From positions 2,334,769 through 2,398,768 of the forward strand of contig CP136575.1 in the NCBI GenBank assembly GCA_035196065.1: 64,000 nt of DNA, read 5' to 3'. Source of the DNA: Sphingobium sp. Its GTDB lineage: Bacteria; Pseudomonadota; Alphaproteobacteria; Sphingomonadales; Sphingomonadaceae. A model generated the notes under the pieces. It ran no database searches. It was given only the letters and a program-made list of their open reading frames with translations, and was not told the DNA's origin. The translations under genes and the position numbers were made by a program. Positions 50,212-60,632 of this stretch are shown here, in pieces (within the stretch, counting starts at the first letter, position 1; each line of letters starts with the position of its first letter).

Positions 50212-51552
50212 TTGGCTGATTTCGCAAAATCCGATTCCCCTGCCGTACAGGCCCAACTGGACCGTCTGACGGCATTATCGCCGGGGCGTGATACGCTGGG
50301 GCTGGAGCGGATAGCGGCCTTGTGCGCCCGGCTTGGTAATCCGCAAGATCATCTTCCCCCGGTGTTCCATGTCGCAGGGACCAATGGCAAGGGATCGACC
50401 TGCGCCTTTCTGCGCGGTGCGATCGAGGCCGCGGGGCTCAGCTGCCATGTCTATACCAGCCCGCATCTGGTGCGCTTTAATGAACGCATCCGCGTGACGG
50501 GACGGTTGATCGACGATGCGCAGCTAGCTGCACTGCTATCGGAAGTACTCGATCATGCCGAAGGCCTGATGGCCAGCTTTTTCGAAGTCACCACTGCCGC
50601 CGCTCTCCTTGCCTTTTCGCGCACGCCTGCAGATGCCTGCATCATCGAGGTCGGGCTGGGCGGCCGGCTGGATGCCACCAATGTCATTGCCAAACCGGTC
50701 GCCTGCGGCATTGCCTCGCTGGGGCTGGACCATGAAGGCTTCTTGCTGACACCCGAAGAGGGTGTACCCGAAATGCCTCCGTTCGACAGGATCGCCTTTG
50801 AAAAGGCCGGGATCGCGAAACAGGACGTTCCCCTGCTCTGCCAGAAATATTCGCCCTCGATGCTGACCGCGGTTGCGGGGCAAGTGATGCGGGCAGGTGC
50901 CACCCTGCTCGACCGGGGCGATAGCTGGGATGCGGCAATCTATGACGGCCAGCTTCATTATCGCGACGCCATGGGTCGACTGAGCCTGCCCCTGCCCCGT
51001 ATGCCCGGCGCGCATCAGGCCGATAATGCCGCGCTCGCCATTGCCATGTTGCGGCACCAGAATGCGGTGAAGCTGCCCGACAGCGCGCTTGCAGCGGCAA
51101 TGGAATGGACGCGCTGGCCCGCGCGTATGCAGAAACTTGCGCCAGGCCCGCTGACCGGATTATTGCCAGCAGGCTCCGAAGTCTGGCTGGATGGCGGCCA
51201 TAATCCCGATGCGGGCGCGGCAATTGCCAAAGCGCTGGCCGATAGCCCGCCATTGCATGTCATCTGTGGCATGTTGTCTAACAAGGATGCAGGGAATTTC
51301 CTGCGTCCCTTTGCAGACCGGATTGCGTCGTTTCACGCGCTGCCCATTCCCGGCCATGAACATCATGCGCCTGCCGATCTCGCCACCTTTGCGCGCGACG
51401 GACTGTCAATTGCGGAAACCGGCACGGCAGAAGACATTGTCGCAGCGGTGCAGCAGCTTGCAGCACGCGGCGAAACGGTGACGTTATTGATCTGCGGTTC
51501 GCTCTATCTTGCCGGAGAGGTTTTGCGCGCAAACGCGCAAATCCCCGATTGA
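50212..51552 (+). CDS. folC: Bifunctional dihydrofolate synthase/folylpolyglutamate synthase
   Basis: Adds glutamate to dihydropteroate and to folates. The 446-residue Mur-ligase-like protein has the P-loop GTNGKGS (56-62), TSPHLVRFNERI, and the C-terminal WLDGGHNPDAG. It starts with TTG at 50212, 9 nt after accD; a weak initiation may balance expression. Ends 7 nt from the convergent AmpG-like gene. Confidence 0.95.
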   Translation: MADFAKSDSPAVQAQLDRLTALSPGRDTLGLERIAALCARLGNPQDHLPPVFHVAGTNGKGSTCAFLRGAIEAAGLSCHVYTSPHLVRFNERIRVTGRLIDDAQLAALLSEVLDHAEGLMASFFEVTTAAALLAFSRTPADACIIEVGLGGRLDATNVIAKPVACGIASLGLDHEGFLLTPEEGVPEMPPFDRIAFEKAGIAKQDVPLLCQKYSPSMLTAVAGQVMRAGATLLDRGDSWDAAIYDGQLHYRDAMGRLSLPLPRMPGAHQADNAALAIAMLRHQNAVKLPDSALAAAMEWTRWPARMQKLAPGPLTGLLPAGSEVWLDGGHNPDAGAAIAKALADSPPLHVICGMLSNKDAGNFLRPFADRIASFHALPIPGHEHHAPADLATFARDGLSIAETGTAEDIVAAVQQLAARGETVTLLICGSLYLAGEVLRANAQIPD

Positions 51553-51559
51553 TCGAGCA

Positions 51560-53110
51560 TCAGGCGAGCGCCTTGCGCTTCCATGCCAGTGCCGAACCTG
51601 CGGCGAAACAGGCAAGCGAAGCATAGAGCCACATTGCGTCAGCCTCCAGCTGTTGCGACAGCAAGACACCAACCAGCCCTGCCAGCACCATCAGAAAACC
51701 CGCAATGCGGAGCCCACCGACAGGCTCTTTCAGCTTTGTTTCGTCAACACCCACGGCCTGACGCACGCCTTCAACAACATAGCCTTTGCTCCACAACCGC
51801 CACAATAGCAGCATCCCCGGAACTGCGGCGACAATGGTGAAGCCCCAGAAGCCGATCCAGCCTGCCTTTTCCGCAACCCAGCCTGCCGGGCCCGCCATGA
51901 AGGTGCGTCCAACCCCTGCGAAAGAAGAAAGCAAGGCAAATTGCGTTGCGGTGTAGGCGATGTTCGACAGACCCGACAAATAGGTCGCAAACACGGTAAG
52001 CCCGATACCGCTGGTGCTGTTTTCGACGACAATGGCCGCGACCATCATCCAGTAATTATTGCCGGTGGCAGCAAGCAGCATAAACATGGCGTTCGAGAAC
52101 ATCATCATTAAGCCGGAGATAAGCAGCGCCCGTCCCATGCCAAGCCAGAGGATGAACGGAGCACCCAGCGCCGATCCGACAATCAGCGCGCCAAAGCCCC
52201 AAAATTTGCTCGCCGAGATATAATCAAGGTCAGAAAAACCGAGCTGCACGATCATCGGACTAAGCATTGCCTGCCCCATGGCATCGCCAACCTTGTAGAT
52301 AAGGACAAAGCCGAGGATCAGGAAAGCGCCATGGCGGGTCAGGAATTCACGGAACGGATTGATCACCGCCTCGGTCAGCCATTGCCCCGGTTTCATTCCC
52401 GCGACATCGGCATAACGATCGACAAACTTGCCCGGACCGACCCAAAGCGCACCCAAAATCGCGGGGATCACTGCAAGCGAGGTGAGGCCATAGCCCAGCG
52501 CCCAGCCCAGTCCCAGACCTTCCTGTGACGCGACATAGATTGTGCCTGCCCCTGCGATCAGGTTACCAGTGCGATAGCCGAATTGGTTGGCCGCAGTGCC
52601 ATGGGCGAATTCATCTTCCTCAAGTATCTCGATACGATAGGCGTCGATCACAATATCCTGCGTGGCAGAGAGGAAGGCGGTAATCAGCGCCCACACAAAG
52701 AAGGGACCGAGATGGCCAGGCTGCGGATCGGTAGCACCCAATTGCCAAACGGAAATCACTAGCAATCCCTGGATCAGAAACAGCCAGCCGCGCCGCTGTC
52801 CGAATGCCTTGGTCAGGATCGGCAAATGCAGCTTGTCGACCAAAGGCGCCCAGAGGAATTTGATCGTATAAGGAATGCCCACCATCACCGCGAGGCCGAT
52901 GGTAGTGGTGTCCAGCCCGACCTTGGCCAGCCAGAAGGTCAGTGTGGCGACCAGCAAGGTCAGGGGAAAGCCGCTCGAAATGCCGAGCAAGAACGCCACT
53001 GCCGGGTTTTTCCGCAAATAGGGGCGGAACCGCTCGTTCGTTAGCGCGATAAAGGCAATGCCCCCTAAAATCGCAACAAAGATGATAAAGCGTATCAGAT
53101 CAACCGACAT
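51560..53110 (-). CDS. AmpG-like muropeptide permease (MFS)
   Basis: A 516-residue transporter with about 12-14 hydrophobic helices. The family segment TQDIVIDAYRIEIL with the acidic-polar pattern of AmpG (SATQDIAFDA in E. coli), FLWAPLVD and GYRTGNLIAGAG support import of cell-wall muropeptides for recycling. No ampC/ampR neighbour is present. Single gene, divergent from the pseudouridine synthase gene. Confidence 0.85.
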   Translation of the reverse strand: MSVDLIRFIIFVAILGGIAFIALTNERFRPYLRKNPAVAFLLGISSGFPLTLLVATLTFWLAKVGLDTTTIGLAVMVGIPYTIKFLWAPLVDKLHLPILTKAFGQRRGWLFLIQGLLVISVWQLGATDPQPGHLGPFFVWALITAFLSATQDIVIDAYRIEILEEDEFAHGTAANQFGYRTGNLIAGAGTIYVASQEGLGLGWALGYGLTSLAVIPAILGALWVGPGKFVDRYADVAGMKPGQWLTEAVINPFREFLTRHGAFLILGFVLIYKVGDAMGQAMLSPMIVQLGFSDLDYISASKFWGFGALIVGSALGAPFILWLGMGRALLISGLMMMFSNAMFMLLAATGNNYWMMVAAIVVENSTSGIGLTVFATYLSGLSNIAYTATQFALLSSFAGVGRTFMAGPAGWVAEKAGWIGFWGFTIVAAVPGMLLLWRLWSKGYVVEGVRQAVGVDETKLKEPVGGLRIAGFLMVLAGLVGVLLSQQLEADAMWLYASLACFAAGSALAWKRKALA

Positions 53111-53204
53111 GCGCGCCCTTCCCTATTTTCCCATTGCGCTTTGCCTAACGTGCTTTTTCTGAATGACCAGTGACTTTTGCGCGGCTCTGCGCCAAAGGGC
53201 GCGC

Positions 53205-54074
53205 ATGGCACAGCCTCCGAAACGTCCACCTGCCCGCCCATCCGGCCCCAAGTCCGGCCCTGCGCGGCCGCCCCGGCTTCGCTGGGACGCAAAGCCTGCG
53301 CGAAAGCCGCGTCCCGCCGCCGCCGCTTCGAAGGGCACACTTGAGCGTAAGGATGGCGAAGAACGCATTGCCAAACTGCTCGCGCGCGCAGGGGTCGCCT
53401 CTCGGCGAGAGATTGAACGGATGATAGCCGACGGTCGCATCACCCTGAACGGAGAGAAGGTTGAAACGCCGGCCACGCTGCTCAAGTCGCTGAACGGTGT
53501 CGCAGTTGACGGCCAGCCGGTGAAGCAGCCCGAACCAACCAAGCTTTTCCTGTTTCACAAACCGGCCAATTGCCTGACGGCTGAACGGGATTTTTCGGGG
53601 CGCAAAACCATTTACGACATCTTGCCTGCGGATTTGCCGCGGCTGATGCCAATCGGTCGGCTTGACCTTAACACCGAAGGGTTGCTGCTGCTAACCAATG
53701 ATGGCGAGTTCAAACGCCAGATGGAACTGCCCTCAACCGGCGTCGAGCGCACCTATCGCGCGCGCGCCTTTGGCGACATCAGTCAGACACAACTTGAAGA
53801 ACTGATCCACGGCATCGAGATTGAAGGCGTGCGCTATGGCAAGATCGACGCGAATCTTGAACGGCGTACCGGCCGCAATGGCTGGCTGGAGATGACGCTG
53901 ACCGAAGGCAAGAACCGGGAGGTTCGCCGCGTCCTCGAACATTTCGGGCTGGAGGTTAGCCGCCTGATCCGCACCCGTTATGGCCCGTTCGTGCTGGGTG
54001 ATATGGCCCCGGGCGAAGTCGGCGAAGTCCGGCGCGTCGACTTAATCGAATTCAGGAATACACTGAAAGCATGA
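53205..54074 (+). CDS. rRNA pseudouridine synthase, RluB/RsuA family
   Basis: A 289-residue protein. The N-terminus is a basic Pro/Arg/Lys-rich extension (about residues 1-45), followed by an S4 RNA-binding domain (IAKLLARAGVASRREIERMI) and the RsuA-type catalytic domain with GRLDLNTEGLLLLTNDG (catalytic Asp). The closest match in memory is RluB (23S U2605). Start at ATG 53205 with GGG upstream; ATG 53163 would add 14 residues lacking a ribosome site. Overlaps rsmD by 4 nt (ATGA). Confidence 0.9.
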   Translation: MAQPPKRPPARPSGPKSGPARPPRLRWDAKPARKPRPAAAASKGTLERKDGEERIAKLLARAGVASRREIERMIADGRITLNGEKVETPATLLKSLNGVAVDGQPVKQPEPTKLFLFHKPANCLTAERDFSGRKTIYDILPADLPRLMPIGRLDLNTEGLLLLTNDGEFKRQMELPSTGVERTYRARAFGDISQTQLEELIHGIEIEGVRYGKIDANLERRTGRNGWLEMTLTEGKNREVRRVLEHFGLEVSRLIRTRYGPFVLGDMAPGEVGEVRRVDLIEFRNTLKA

Positions 54075-54625
54075 GGATCATTTCTGGCACCTGGCGGTCC
54101 CGGCCGTTGGTCGCACCCAAAGGCGACACCACCCGCCCTACCGCAGATCGCACGCGCGAAACCCTGTTTTCGATGCTGACCAGCCGACTTGGATCTTTTG
54201 AGGGCATCAAGGTGCTCGATCTTTTTTCCGGCTCCGGCGCGCTCGGGCTAGAGGCGCTATCGCGCGGCGCAGCGCATTGCACCTTTGTCGAGCAGGATCG
54301 CCCTGCACTGGATGCACTTGAAGGCAATATTGCAAAGCTGGGGGCTTCCCGTCTTTGTGAAGTCCGCCGCGGATCAGTGCTGTCGCTGGGCCCTGCCCGT
54401 GACAGTTTCGACCTGATCCTGATGGATCCGCCTTATGGCACAGGTGCCGGGCAAGTCGCCCTCGACAAACTTGCCCGGCTGGGCTGGATTGCGCCGGGGG
54501 CGTGGATCAGCGTGGAGACCGGAAAGCGTGAGGATATTGAGGTGAAGGGCTTTGTCATCGATACCGTGCGCGATATCGGCAAGGCACGGATCACCCTTTT
54601 ACGCTTGGAACCCGAACCGGCATGA
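54071..54625 (+). CDS. rsmD: 16S rRNA (guanine(966)-N2)-methyltransferase
   Basis: A 184-residue SAM enzyme that modifies G966 of the small subunit rRNA. Begins MRIISGTWRSRPL, with SAM motif VLDLFSGSGALGLEALSRGA (48-67) and catalytic DPPY (119-122). It is coupled by ATGA overlaps to the pseudouridine synthase upstream and the EamA transporter downstream. Confidence 0.96.
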   Translation: MRIISGTWRSRPLVAPKGDTTRPTADRTRETLFSMLTSRLGSFEGIKVLDLFSGSGALGLEALSRGAAHCTFVEQDRPALDALEGNIAKLGASRLCEVRRGSVLSLGPARDSFDLILMDPPYGTGAGQVALDKLARLGWIAPGAWISVETGKREDIEVKGFVIDTVRDIGKARITLLRLEPEPA

Positions 54626-55527
54626 CAGCGACGCCCAAACTTGACGGCACCGGCTGGATGCTCATCGCTATCCTCTCCATCCTATGGGGTGGTTCCTTTG
54701 TCATGATCGAAATCGGTCTGCGCAGCTATCCCCCGCTGACCCTTGTCTTTGCCCGTGTCGCATTGGCGGTTCCACCCATGTTGCTGGCGATGCGGCTGAT
54801 GGGGGAGCGTCTGCCCCGCGATTCGCGCAGCTGGGTACTGTTGACGGTTGTGGGTGCATTGAACTGTGCCCTGCCCTTCTCGCTGTTTTTCTGGGGACAG
54901 CAATATCTGGACAGCGGCTATGCCTCGATCCTCAACGCCACAACCCCGCTTTGGGGGGTCATCGCCGCGCATTTTCTGACCAGCGATGAAAAGGCGACGC
55001 CCACCCGCATCCTTGGCGCCCTTGTCGGCATGGCCGGGATCGTGGTGATGGTCGGACCAGCAGCAATGAAGGGATTGTCGGACAATCTGCTCGCGCAAAT
55101 CGCCTGCCTTGTCTCCACGACCTTTTACAGTTTTGCCGCGATATATGGACGCCGGCTTTCGCAAAGCGCGCTGACGCCAATATCGGTCGCCACCGGGCAG
55201 ACGATAACAGCGTCACTGATCATGCTGCCGATCATGCTTATGGTCGACCAGCCTTGGGGCATGGCGATGCCAAGGCTCGATGCGACGATGGCGGCGCTCA
55301 TGCTTGCGCTGATATCGACAGCACTGGCCTATACGCTCTATTTCCGCCTGATCGACCGGTCAGGCGCATCCAACGCGCAGCTTGTCGCCTTTCTGATACC
55401 CGTATTCGCGGTGCTCCTCGGCAGCCTGCTGCTCAACGAAAAGCTGACGGCCGGGCAAGCCGGCGGCGCTGTGCTGATTGCCGCCGGGCTTGTGATCCTT
55501 GACGGGCGGCTATTTCGCCGGGCGTAG
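54622..55527 (+). CDS. EamA-family (DMT) transporter
   Basis: A 301-residue inner-membrane permease with ten predicted helices in two EamA halves (SILWGGSFVMIEIGL at the start and FRLIDRSGASNAQLVAFLIPVFAVLLGSL-type repeat end). Substrate unknown. ATGA overlap with rsmD; its 3' end overlaps the convergent MFS gene by 18 nt. Confidence 0.9.
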   Translation: MTATPKLDGTGWMLIAILSILWGGSFVMIEIGLRSYPPLTLVFARVALAVPPMLLAMRLMGERLPRDSRSWVLLTVVGALNCALPFSLFFWGQQYLDSGYASILNATTPLWGVIAAHFLTSDEKATPTRILGALVGMAGIVVMVGPAAMKGLSDNLLAQIACLVSTTFYSFAAIYGRRLSQSALTPISVATGQTITASLIMLPIMLMVDQPWGMAMPRLDATMAALMLALISTALAYTLYFRLIDRSGASNAQLVAFLIPVFAVLLGSLLLNEKLTAGQAGGAVLIAAGLVILDGRLFRRA

Positions 55528-56793
55528 CATCCACAGGCCGACAAGGCTGAACAGCGCGATCCCGGCGAGATAATAGCCGACATATTCGAGGCCCGATTCC
55601 GACAGCTTCAGCGCGATATTGGGGGCCAGTGCGCCGCCCAATATCCCAGCCGCGTTAAAGCAGATCGATGCCCCGGTGTAGCGGACACGCGCGGCAAACA
55701 GCCCCGGCAGCCACGCACCAAGCGGCCCATAGACCAGCCCCATGACGAACAGCAGCAGCGAAAGATACATGCCCGTCAGGAACAGGTCTCCGCTGCCCAG
55801 CCATGGCGCGGTCGTGAAGCTTGCGCCAACCAGCGCCGCACATCCGATCGCCAAAACGCGCGCCGGACTGGTGCGGTCCGCCCAATATCCCGACACGATG
55901 ATGCCCGCTGCCATGAACAGGATCGAGACGAGTTGGATGCCCAGAAAGGCCTCGCGCTCGATACCCAGCTTTGTCGTGCCATAGCCCAGTGCAAAAGCGG
56001 TCGTGAGGTAGAAGATCGCAAAGCAGGCGATCGCTGCAAATGTGCCGCCGAACAGTTGGCGTGGGTGGGTGCGGATCACCTCTGCAACCGGCACGCGCGG
56101 CGGCGGCGCCTCTTCCAGAGCGGCGGCAAAGGCGGGCGTTTCAGTGAGACGCAGGCGAACCCACAGACCGATGCCGACCAGAAACGCACTCAACAAAAAC
56201 GGAATGCGCCAGCCCCATTCACGGAAATCGGCATCGCTAAGTATCAGGCCGAGAATGAGGAACAGGCCGTTCGACAGAATGAAACCGACGGGCGCGCCCA
56301 ATTGCGGGAACATGCCGTAACGCGCGGCTTTACCCGCAGGTGCATTTTCGACAGCCAGCAATGCCGCCCCGCCCCATTCGCCACCAAGACCAAAGCCCTG
56401 GCCGAAACGCAACAGGCAGAGCAATGCCGGCGCGATCCATCCAGCAACAGCATAGGTCGGCAAAAATGCGATCAGGAAGGTCGACACACCCATGATCATC
56501 AACGATGAGACAAGCGTCGCCTTGCGCCCGATGCGATCTCCATAATGGCCAAACACCAGCGCGCCAACCGGCCGGGCGATAAAGGCCAAGGCAAAGGTCA
56601 GCCAGCTTTGCAGCAGTTGCGCCTCGGGGCTGGATGTCGGAAAGAATAACGGCCCAAAGACCAGCGAAGCTGCGGTCGCGAAAATGTAGAAGTCGTAAAA
56701 TTCGACCGCTGTCCCGGCCATCGCCGCACCCAAAATGCGCCGGTGCGACGGCCCCTGCTCGGTCGCGGCTCCACCTGCTGATATGGATGTCAT
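55510..56793 (-). CDS. MFS transporter, metabolite:H+ symporter type (ProP/ShiA-like)
   Basis: A 427-residue permease with 12 helices. N-terminal AAMAGTAVEFYDFYIFATAA and GHYGDRIGRKATL (motif A) plus RFGQGFGLGGEWGGA are typical of the MHS subfamily (osmolyte, shikimate, alpha-ketoglutarate or citrate uptake). The start is ATG 56793 with GGGGGAG upstream; an open frame extends to 56958. Substrate not predictable. It overlaps eamA by 18 nt at the 3' end and diverges from uvrD. Confidence 0.88.
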   Translation of the reverse strand: MTSISAGGAATEQGPSHRRILGAAMAGTAVEFYDFYIFATAASLVFGPLFFPTSSPEAQLLQSWLTFALAFIARPVGALVFGHYGDRIGRKATLVSSLMIMGVSTFLIAFLPTYAVAGWIAPALLCLLRFGQGFGLGGEWGGAALLAVENAPAGKAARYGMFPQLGAPVGFILSNGLFLILGLILSDADFREWGWRIPFLLSAFLVGIGLWVRLRLTETPAFAAALEEAPPPRVPVAEVIRTHPRQLFGGTFAAIACFAIFYLTTAFALGYGTTKLGIEREAFLGIQLVSILFMAAGIIVSGYWADRTSPARVLAIGCAALVGASFTTAPWLGSGDLFLTGMYLSLLLFVMGLVYGPLGAWLPGLFAARVRYTGASICFNAAGILGGALAPNIALKLSESGLEYVGYYLAGIALFSLVGLWMLRPAK

Positions 56794-56879
56794 TATTGCT
56801 CCCCCGTTTAGTTTACAATTGTGCTGACACCGACGGCGACGAAAGGAAAGCGGAAAAGTGCATTGCCCTTCGATCATCC

Positions 56880-56894
56880 GTTCCCTAATCGTTC
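56880..56894. promoter_or_regulatory. LexA-type SOS box upstream of uvrD
   Basis: GTTC (56880-56883), seven bases, GTTC (56891-56894), an exact GTTC-N7-GTTC. It ends 4 nt before the GTG at 56899, the same distance as the box at recN. If translation began at the GTG at 56821 the box would lie inside the gene, so it also supports the later start. Confidence 0.65.
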
Positions 56895-56898
56895 GCGC

Positions 56899-59187
56899 GT
56901 GACTCACCCCTCCCCCGCTCCTTTGCCGCCATGGTTGGACGGCCTTAATACGCCGCAACGCGAAGCCGTGCTGACGACCGAGGGGCCGGTGCTGGTTCTT
57001 GCCGGCGCGGGTACAGGCAAGACCGCAGCGCTAACCGCGCGGCTTGCGCATATCATCGCCGAGCGGCTGGCCTGGCCATCTGAAATTCTTGCGGTCACCT
57101 TCACCAACAAGGCCGCGCGCGAGATGAAGGAGCGGATGGGTCGGATGATCGGCGATGCCGTTGAAGGCATGCCATGGCTCGGCACCTTTCACGCGATCGG
57201 TGCCAAGATGCTGCGCCGCCATGCCGAGCTTCTGGGCTTGAAAAGCAATTTCACGATCATCGATGTCGACGATCAACTCCGCTTGCTGAAACAACTGATC
57301 GCGGCGGCGGATCTGGACGAAAAACGCTGGCCCGCGCGCGGGCTGGCCAGCCTGATCGACAAATGGAAGAATAAGGGGCTCACCCCGGATCAGCTCGATG
57401 CCGGGGAAAGCGCGCTTTACGCCGATGGCAAGGGCCAGGCGATGTACACGCTGTATCAGGCAAGGCTGCGCGAACTGAATGCCTGCGACTTTGGCGACCT
57501 GTTGCTCCACAATCTCACGCTGTTGCGCACGCACCGCGATGTGCTTGCGGAATATCAGCGCCGATTCAAATATATCCTCGTCGACGAATATCAGGATACA
57601 AATGCGGTCCAATATCTCTGGCTCCGCCTGTTGGCGCAGGAACGCAAAAATATCTGCTGCGTCGGTGATGACGACCAGTCCATCTATTCATGGCGCGGCG
57701 CAGAAGTTGCCAATATCCTGCGATTTGAAAAGGATTTTCCGGGCGCGAAGACGATCCGGCTCGAACAGAATTACCGATCAACCCCCCACATTCTTGCAGC
57801 AGCGAGCGGCCTGATTGATGCTAATAGCGGGCGGCTCGGCAAGACATTGTGGACCGAGTTGGACGCCGGCGAAAAGGTGCGCGTCCTCGGCGTATGGGAC
57901 GGCCCAGAAGAAGCGCGGCGGATTGGCGAGGAAATCGAATCGCTACAATATCGCGGCATATCGTTGAATCAGGTCGCAATCCTTGTGCGGGCACAGTTCC
58001 AGACCCGCGAACTGGAAGATCGCTTCATCCAGATCGGGCTAAGCTACCGCATCATCGGTGGCTTTCGTTTTTACGAACGTGCCGAAATCCGGGATGCGAT
58101 CGCCTATCTGCGGATCATCAACCAGCCCGCCGACGACCTTGCTTTTGAACGGATCGTCAATGTGCCCAAACGTGGCATTGGCGACAAGGCGGTCGAGAAA
58201 ATCCACCGCCTTGCCCGGGCAGAGGCCGCACCGCTCTCCCTCGCCGCGGCACGGATTGTCGGTACAGATGAACTGACCGGCAAGGCACGCAAATCGCTGT
58301 CAGATCTTGTCATAGACATTGCTCGCTGGCGCGATAGCGCAGCCACGCTGCCACCGGCAGAGCTGGCGCGGCTGGTGCTCGATGAAAGTGGCTATACCGC
58401 TGCATTGCAGGCCGAACGCAGCACCGAGGCCTCGGGGCGGTTGGAAAACCTCAACGAATTGACCCGGGCAATGGAAGATTATGAAACGCTCGGTGATTTC
58501 CTTGAACATGTCAGCTTGGTGATGGACAATGAAGCCAACGCCAATGACGAGGCCGTCACGATCATGACAATCCATGCCGCCAAGGGGCTGGAATTCCATC
58601 ATGTCTTTTGCGCCGGCTGGGAGGACGGGGTGTTTCCGTCACAGCGCGCGCTCGATGAAGGCGGGCTTGCCAGCCTCGAAGAAGAGCGCCGTCTTGCCTA
58701 TGTTGCGATCACGCGTGCGCGCGAAAAATGCACGATCACCCATGCTGCCAACCGGCGCATCTACGGCCAATGGACGTCCAGCATCCCCAGCCGCTTCATT
58801 GACGAATTGCCTGAAGAGCATATCGAGAATGAGCAAACCATGACGGGCGGCGCTTCGCTGTGGCGCGCAAACTGGTCCGAACGGGCGGATCCCTTTGCCC
58901 ATCTGGCTGCCGCAAACCAAGGCCGGGCCAATGCACGCGGCCCGGGCTGGCAACGCGCCGCCACCAGCGGGGGATTCAACGCGTCACCGCAAAGGATTGG
59001 TGAATCTAGCAAGCCTGCAGTCGGACTGGGCGCACAGGGACGCAGCGACCTTTCCAAGGGCATGCGCGTTTTCCATGAAAAATTCGGCTATGGTCTGATC
59101 GCAGAGATTGAGGGCAACAAGCTGGAAATCGACTTTGAAACCGCCGGGCGCAAACGGGTAATGGACAGTTTCGTCAGCATCCCCTGA
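56899..59187 (+). CDS. uvrD: ATP-dependent DNA helicase UvrD/PcrA
   Basis: Superfamily 1A 3'-5' helicase for nucleotide-excision and mismatch repair. The 762 residues contain Walker A GAGTGKT, motif Ia TFTNKAAREM, motif II VDEYQDTN, motif III GDDDQSIYSWRGA, motif IV and motif V TIHAAKGLEF; the C-terminus has the Tudor-like segment VFHEKFGYGLI. I prefer the GTG start at 56899 (VTHPSPAPLPPWLDGLN). A GTG at 56821 would add 26 residues that look noncoding and would place the SOS box in the gene. Confidence 0.95.
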   Translation: MTHPSPAPLPPWLDGLNTPQREAVLTTEGPVLVLAGAGTGKTAALTARLAHIIAERLAWPSEILAVTFTNKAAREMKERMGRMIGDAVEGMPWLGTFHAIGAKMLRRHAELLGLKSNFTIIDVDDQLRLLKQLIAAADLDEKRWPARGLASLIDKWKNKGLTPDQLDAGESALYADGKGQAMYTLYQARLRELNACDFGDLLLHNLTLLRTHRDVLAEYQRRFKYILVDEYQDTNAVQYLWLRLLAQERKNICCVGDDDQSIYSWRGAEVANILRFEKDFPGAKTIRLEQNYRSTPHILAAASGLIDANSGRLGKTLWTELDAGEKVRVLGVWDGPEEARRIGEEIESLQYRGISLNQVAILVRAQFQTRELEDRFIQIGLSYRIIGGFRFYERAEIRDAIAYLRIINQPADDLAFERIVNVPKRGIGDKAVEKIHRLARAEAAPLSLAAARIVGTDELTGKARKSLSDLVIDIARWRDSAATLPPAELARLVLDESGYTAALQAERSTEASGRLENLNELTRAMEDYETLGDFLEHVSLVMDNEANANDEAVTIMTIHAAKGLEFHHVFCAGWEDGVFPSQRALDEGGLASLEEERRLAYVAITRAREKCTITHAANRRIYGQWTSSIPSRFIDELPEEHIENEQTMTGGASLWRANWSERADPFAHLAAANQGRANARGPGWQRAATSGGFNASPQRIGESSKPAVGLGAQGRSDLSKGMRVFHEKFGYGLIAEIEGNKLEIDFETAGRKRVMDSFVSIP

Positions 59188-59297
59188 CCCGGCTGGCCGA
59201 TATGGGCTTGCCTTAATCGATAGCGACAAAGTGGAGCCATGCCGCCGCCAAGAACGGCTTGCATTGCGCTCATCCATTCGACCGGTTAGGCGCTAAG

Positions 59298-60632
59298 ATG
59301 AAAATGTCATCCGCGCCGCATCCTTTTTCGATTCCCGACTACCGACGTTACTGGCTGTCCCGCTTCATGGCGGTGATCGCCACAATGTCGATGGTCGTCG
59401 TGATCGCTTGGCAGGTCTATGATACCGCCCGCAGCGATTATGGCATGTCGCCCAAGGCAGCCGCGCTCCAATTGGGATTGCTTGGCCTGTTCCAGTTCAT
59501 CCCTCTGGCCTTGCTGACACCCGTGGCAGGCTGGGCAGCCGACCGTTTCGAAAGGCGGCGCGTTGCGATCTGCGCCAATCTGTTAGACGCAGGCGTCGCG
59601 CTGGCGCTTGGTTTGCTGACCTATCATGATGCGCTCAACCTGCCGCTGCTGTTCCTCTTTGCCGCACTGCATGGGGTGGCACGGGTTTTTGTCGGCCCGG
59701 CCATGTCATCAATTGCCCCCAACATCGTCCCGCCGGAATCCTTACCGCGGGCAATCGCGCTCGGTTCGATTGCTTGGCAAAGTGCCTCGGTTATCGGACC
59801 TGCCATTGGTGGACTGATCTATGCGCAAAATGCGCCCGGCTCTTACTGGATGTCAGTCGCGCTGCTGATCCTTTCCAGCATCGCCATATCGACTGTCCGC
59901 CCGGTGTATCCGCCACCAATGACCGAAAAGAAGCATCCCGTAAGGATGATGATTGAGGGCATGAAATATACCTGGTCCGAACGCTTTCTGCTCGGCGCGA
60001 TCACACTTGATCTGTTCGCGGTCTTGCTTGCGGGCGCGACGGCCCTGTTGCCGGTCTATGCGCGTGACATATTACATGTAGGCCCCGACGGGCTTGGTCA
60101 GTTGCGCGCGGCCCCGGCCTTTGGCGCGGCTTTGGTCGCCATCTATCTCACTATCCGGCCATTGAAGCATAATGTCGGGGTGAAAATGCTCTGGGCTGTC
60201 GTGGTCTTCGGGCTTGCGACGATCGGCTTTGGCCTTTCCCACATTATCGGCGCCGAATTGTTTGGCGATGCAAGGATCGACTGGCTCGACATGGCAGCAC
60301 CGATGGGTGTGGCACTGTCGATGCTGGCGCTACTGGGCGCTGCCGACATGCTCTCGGTCTATGTGCGGAGCTCACTGGTCCAACTCAACACCCCCGATGC
60401 GATGCGCGGCCGCGTCAGTTCGGTTTCGGGCTTAGCCATCTCCGCCTCAAACGAATTGGGTGAGTTGCAATCCGGCTTTGCCGCAGCTCTGCTCGGTCCC
60501 GTCGGCGCAGTTGTATTTGGCGGCGTAGGAGCCATAATGGTAACAGGCATCTGGGCGAAATTATTCCCCGAACTCAAGAACGCCCGCACGTTCGAGCCAC
60601 AGTTTCGCGATGTAAAGGAAAGCAAGACATGA
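59298..60632 (+). CDS. MFS transporter (MFS_3/EntS-like)
   Basis: A 444-residue permease with about 11-12 helices. [29 protein letters not shown] and [14 protein letters not shown] match the MFS_3 exporter group (enterobactin exporter EntS and macrolide efflux proteins). Start ATG 59298; ribosome site weak. Overlaps cysK by 4 nt (ATGA), so the two are co-translated; this may hint at export of a cysteine-related product, but no more than that. Confidence 0.87.
   Translation: MKMSSAPHPFSIPDYRRYWLSRFMAVIATMSMVVVIAWQVYDTARSDYGMSPKAAALQLGLLGLFQFIPLALLTPVAGWAADRFERRRVAICANLLDAGVALALGLLTYHDALNLPLLFLFAALHGVARVFVGPAMSSIAPNIVPPESLPRAIALGSIAWQSASVIGPAIGGLIYAQNAPGSYWMSVALLILSSIAISTVRPVYPPPMTEKKHPVRMMIEGMKYTWSERFLLGAITLDLFAVLLAGATALLPVYARDILHVGPDGLGQLRAAPAFGAALVAIYLTIRPLKHNVGVKMLWAVVVFGLATIGFGLSHIIGAELFGDARIDWLDMAAPMGVALSMLALLGAADMLSVYVRSSLVQLNTPDAMRGRVSSVSGLAISASNELGELQSGFAAALLGPVGAVVFGGVGAIMVTGIWAKLFPELKNARTFEPQFRDVKESKT

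Noticed and set aside
53205-53340. Possible separate small gene from the basic Pro/Arg-rich start of the pseudouridine synthase
   Set aside because: It is in frame and continuous with the S4 domain; such basic N-terminal extensions are normal in RluB-type enzymes.
56821-56898. Earlier GTG start of uvrD at 56821
   Set aside because: The extra 26 residues lack family similarity and a ribosome site, and the SOS box would lie inside the gene.
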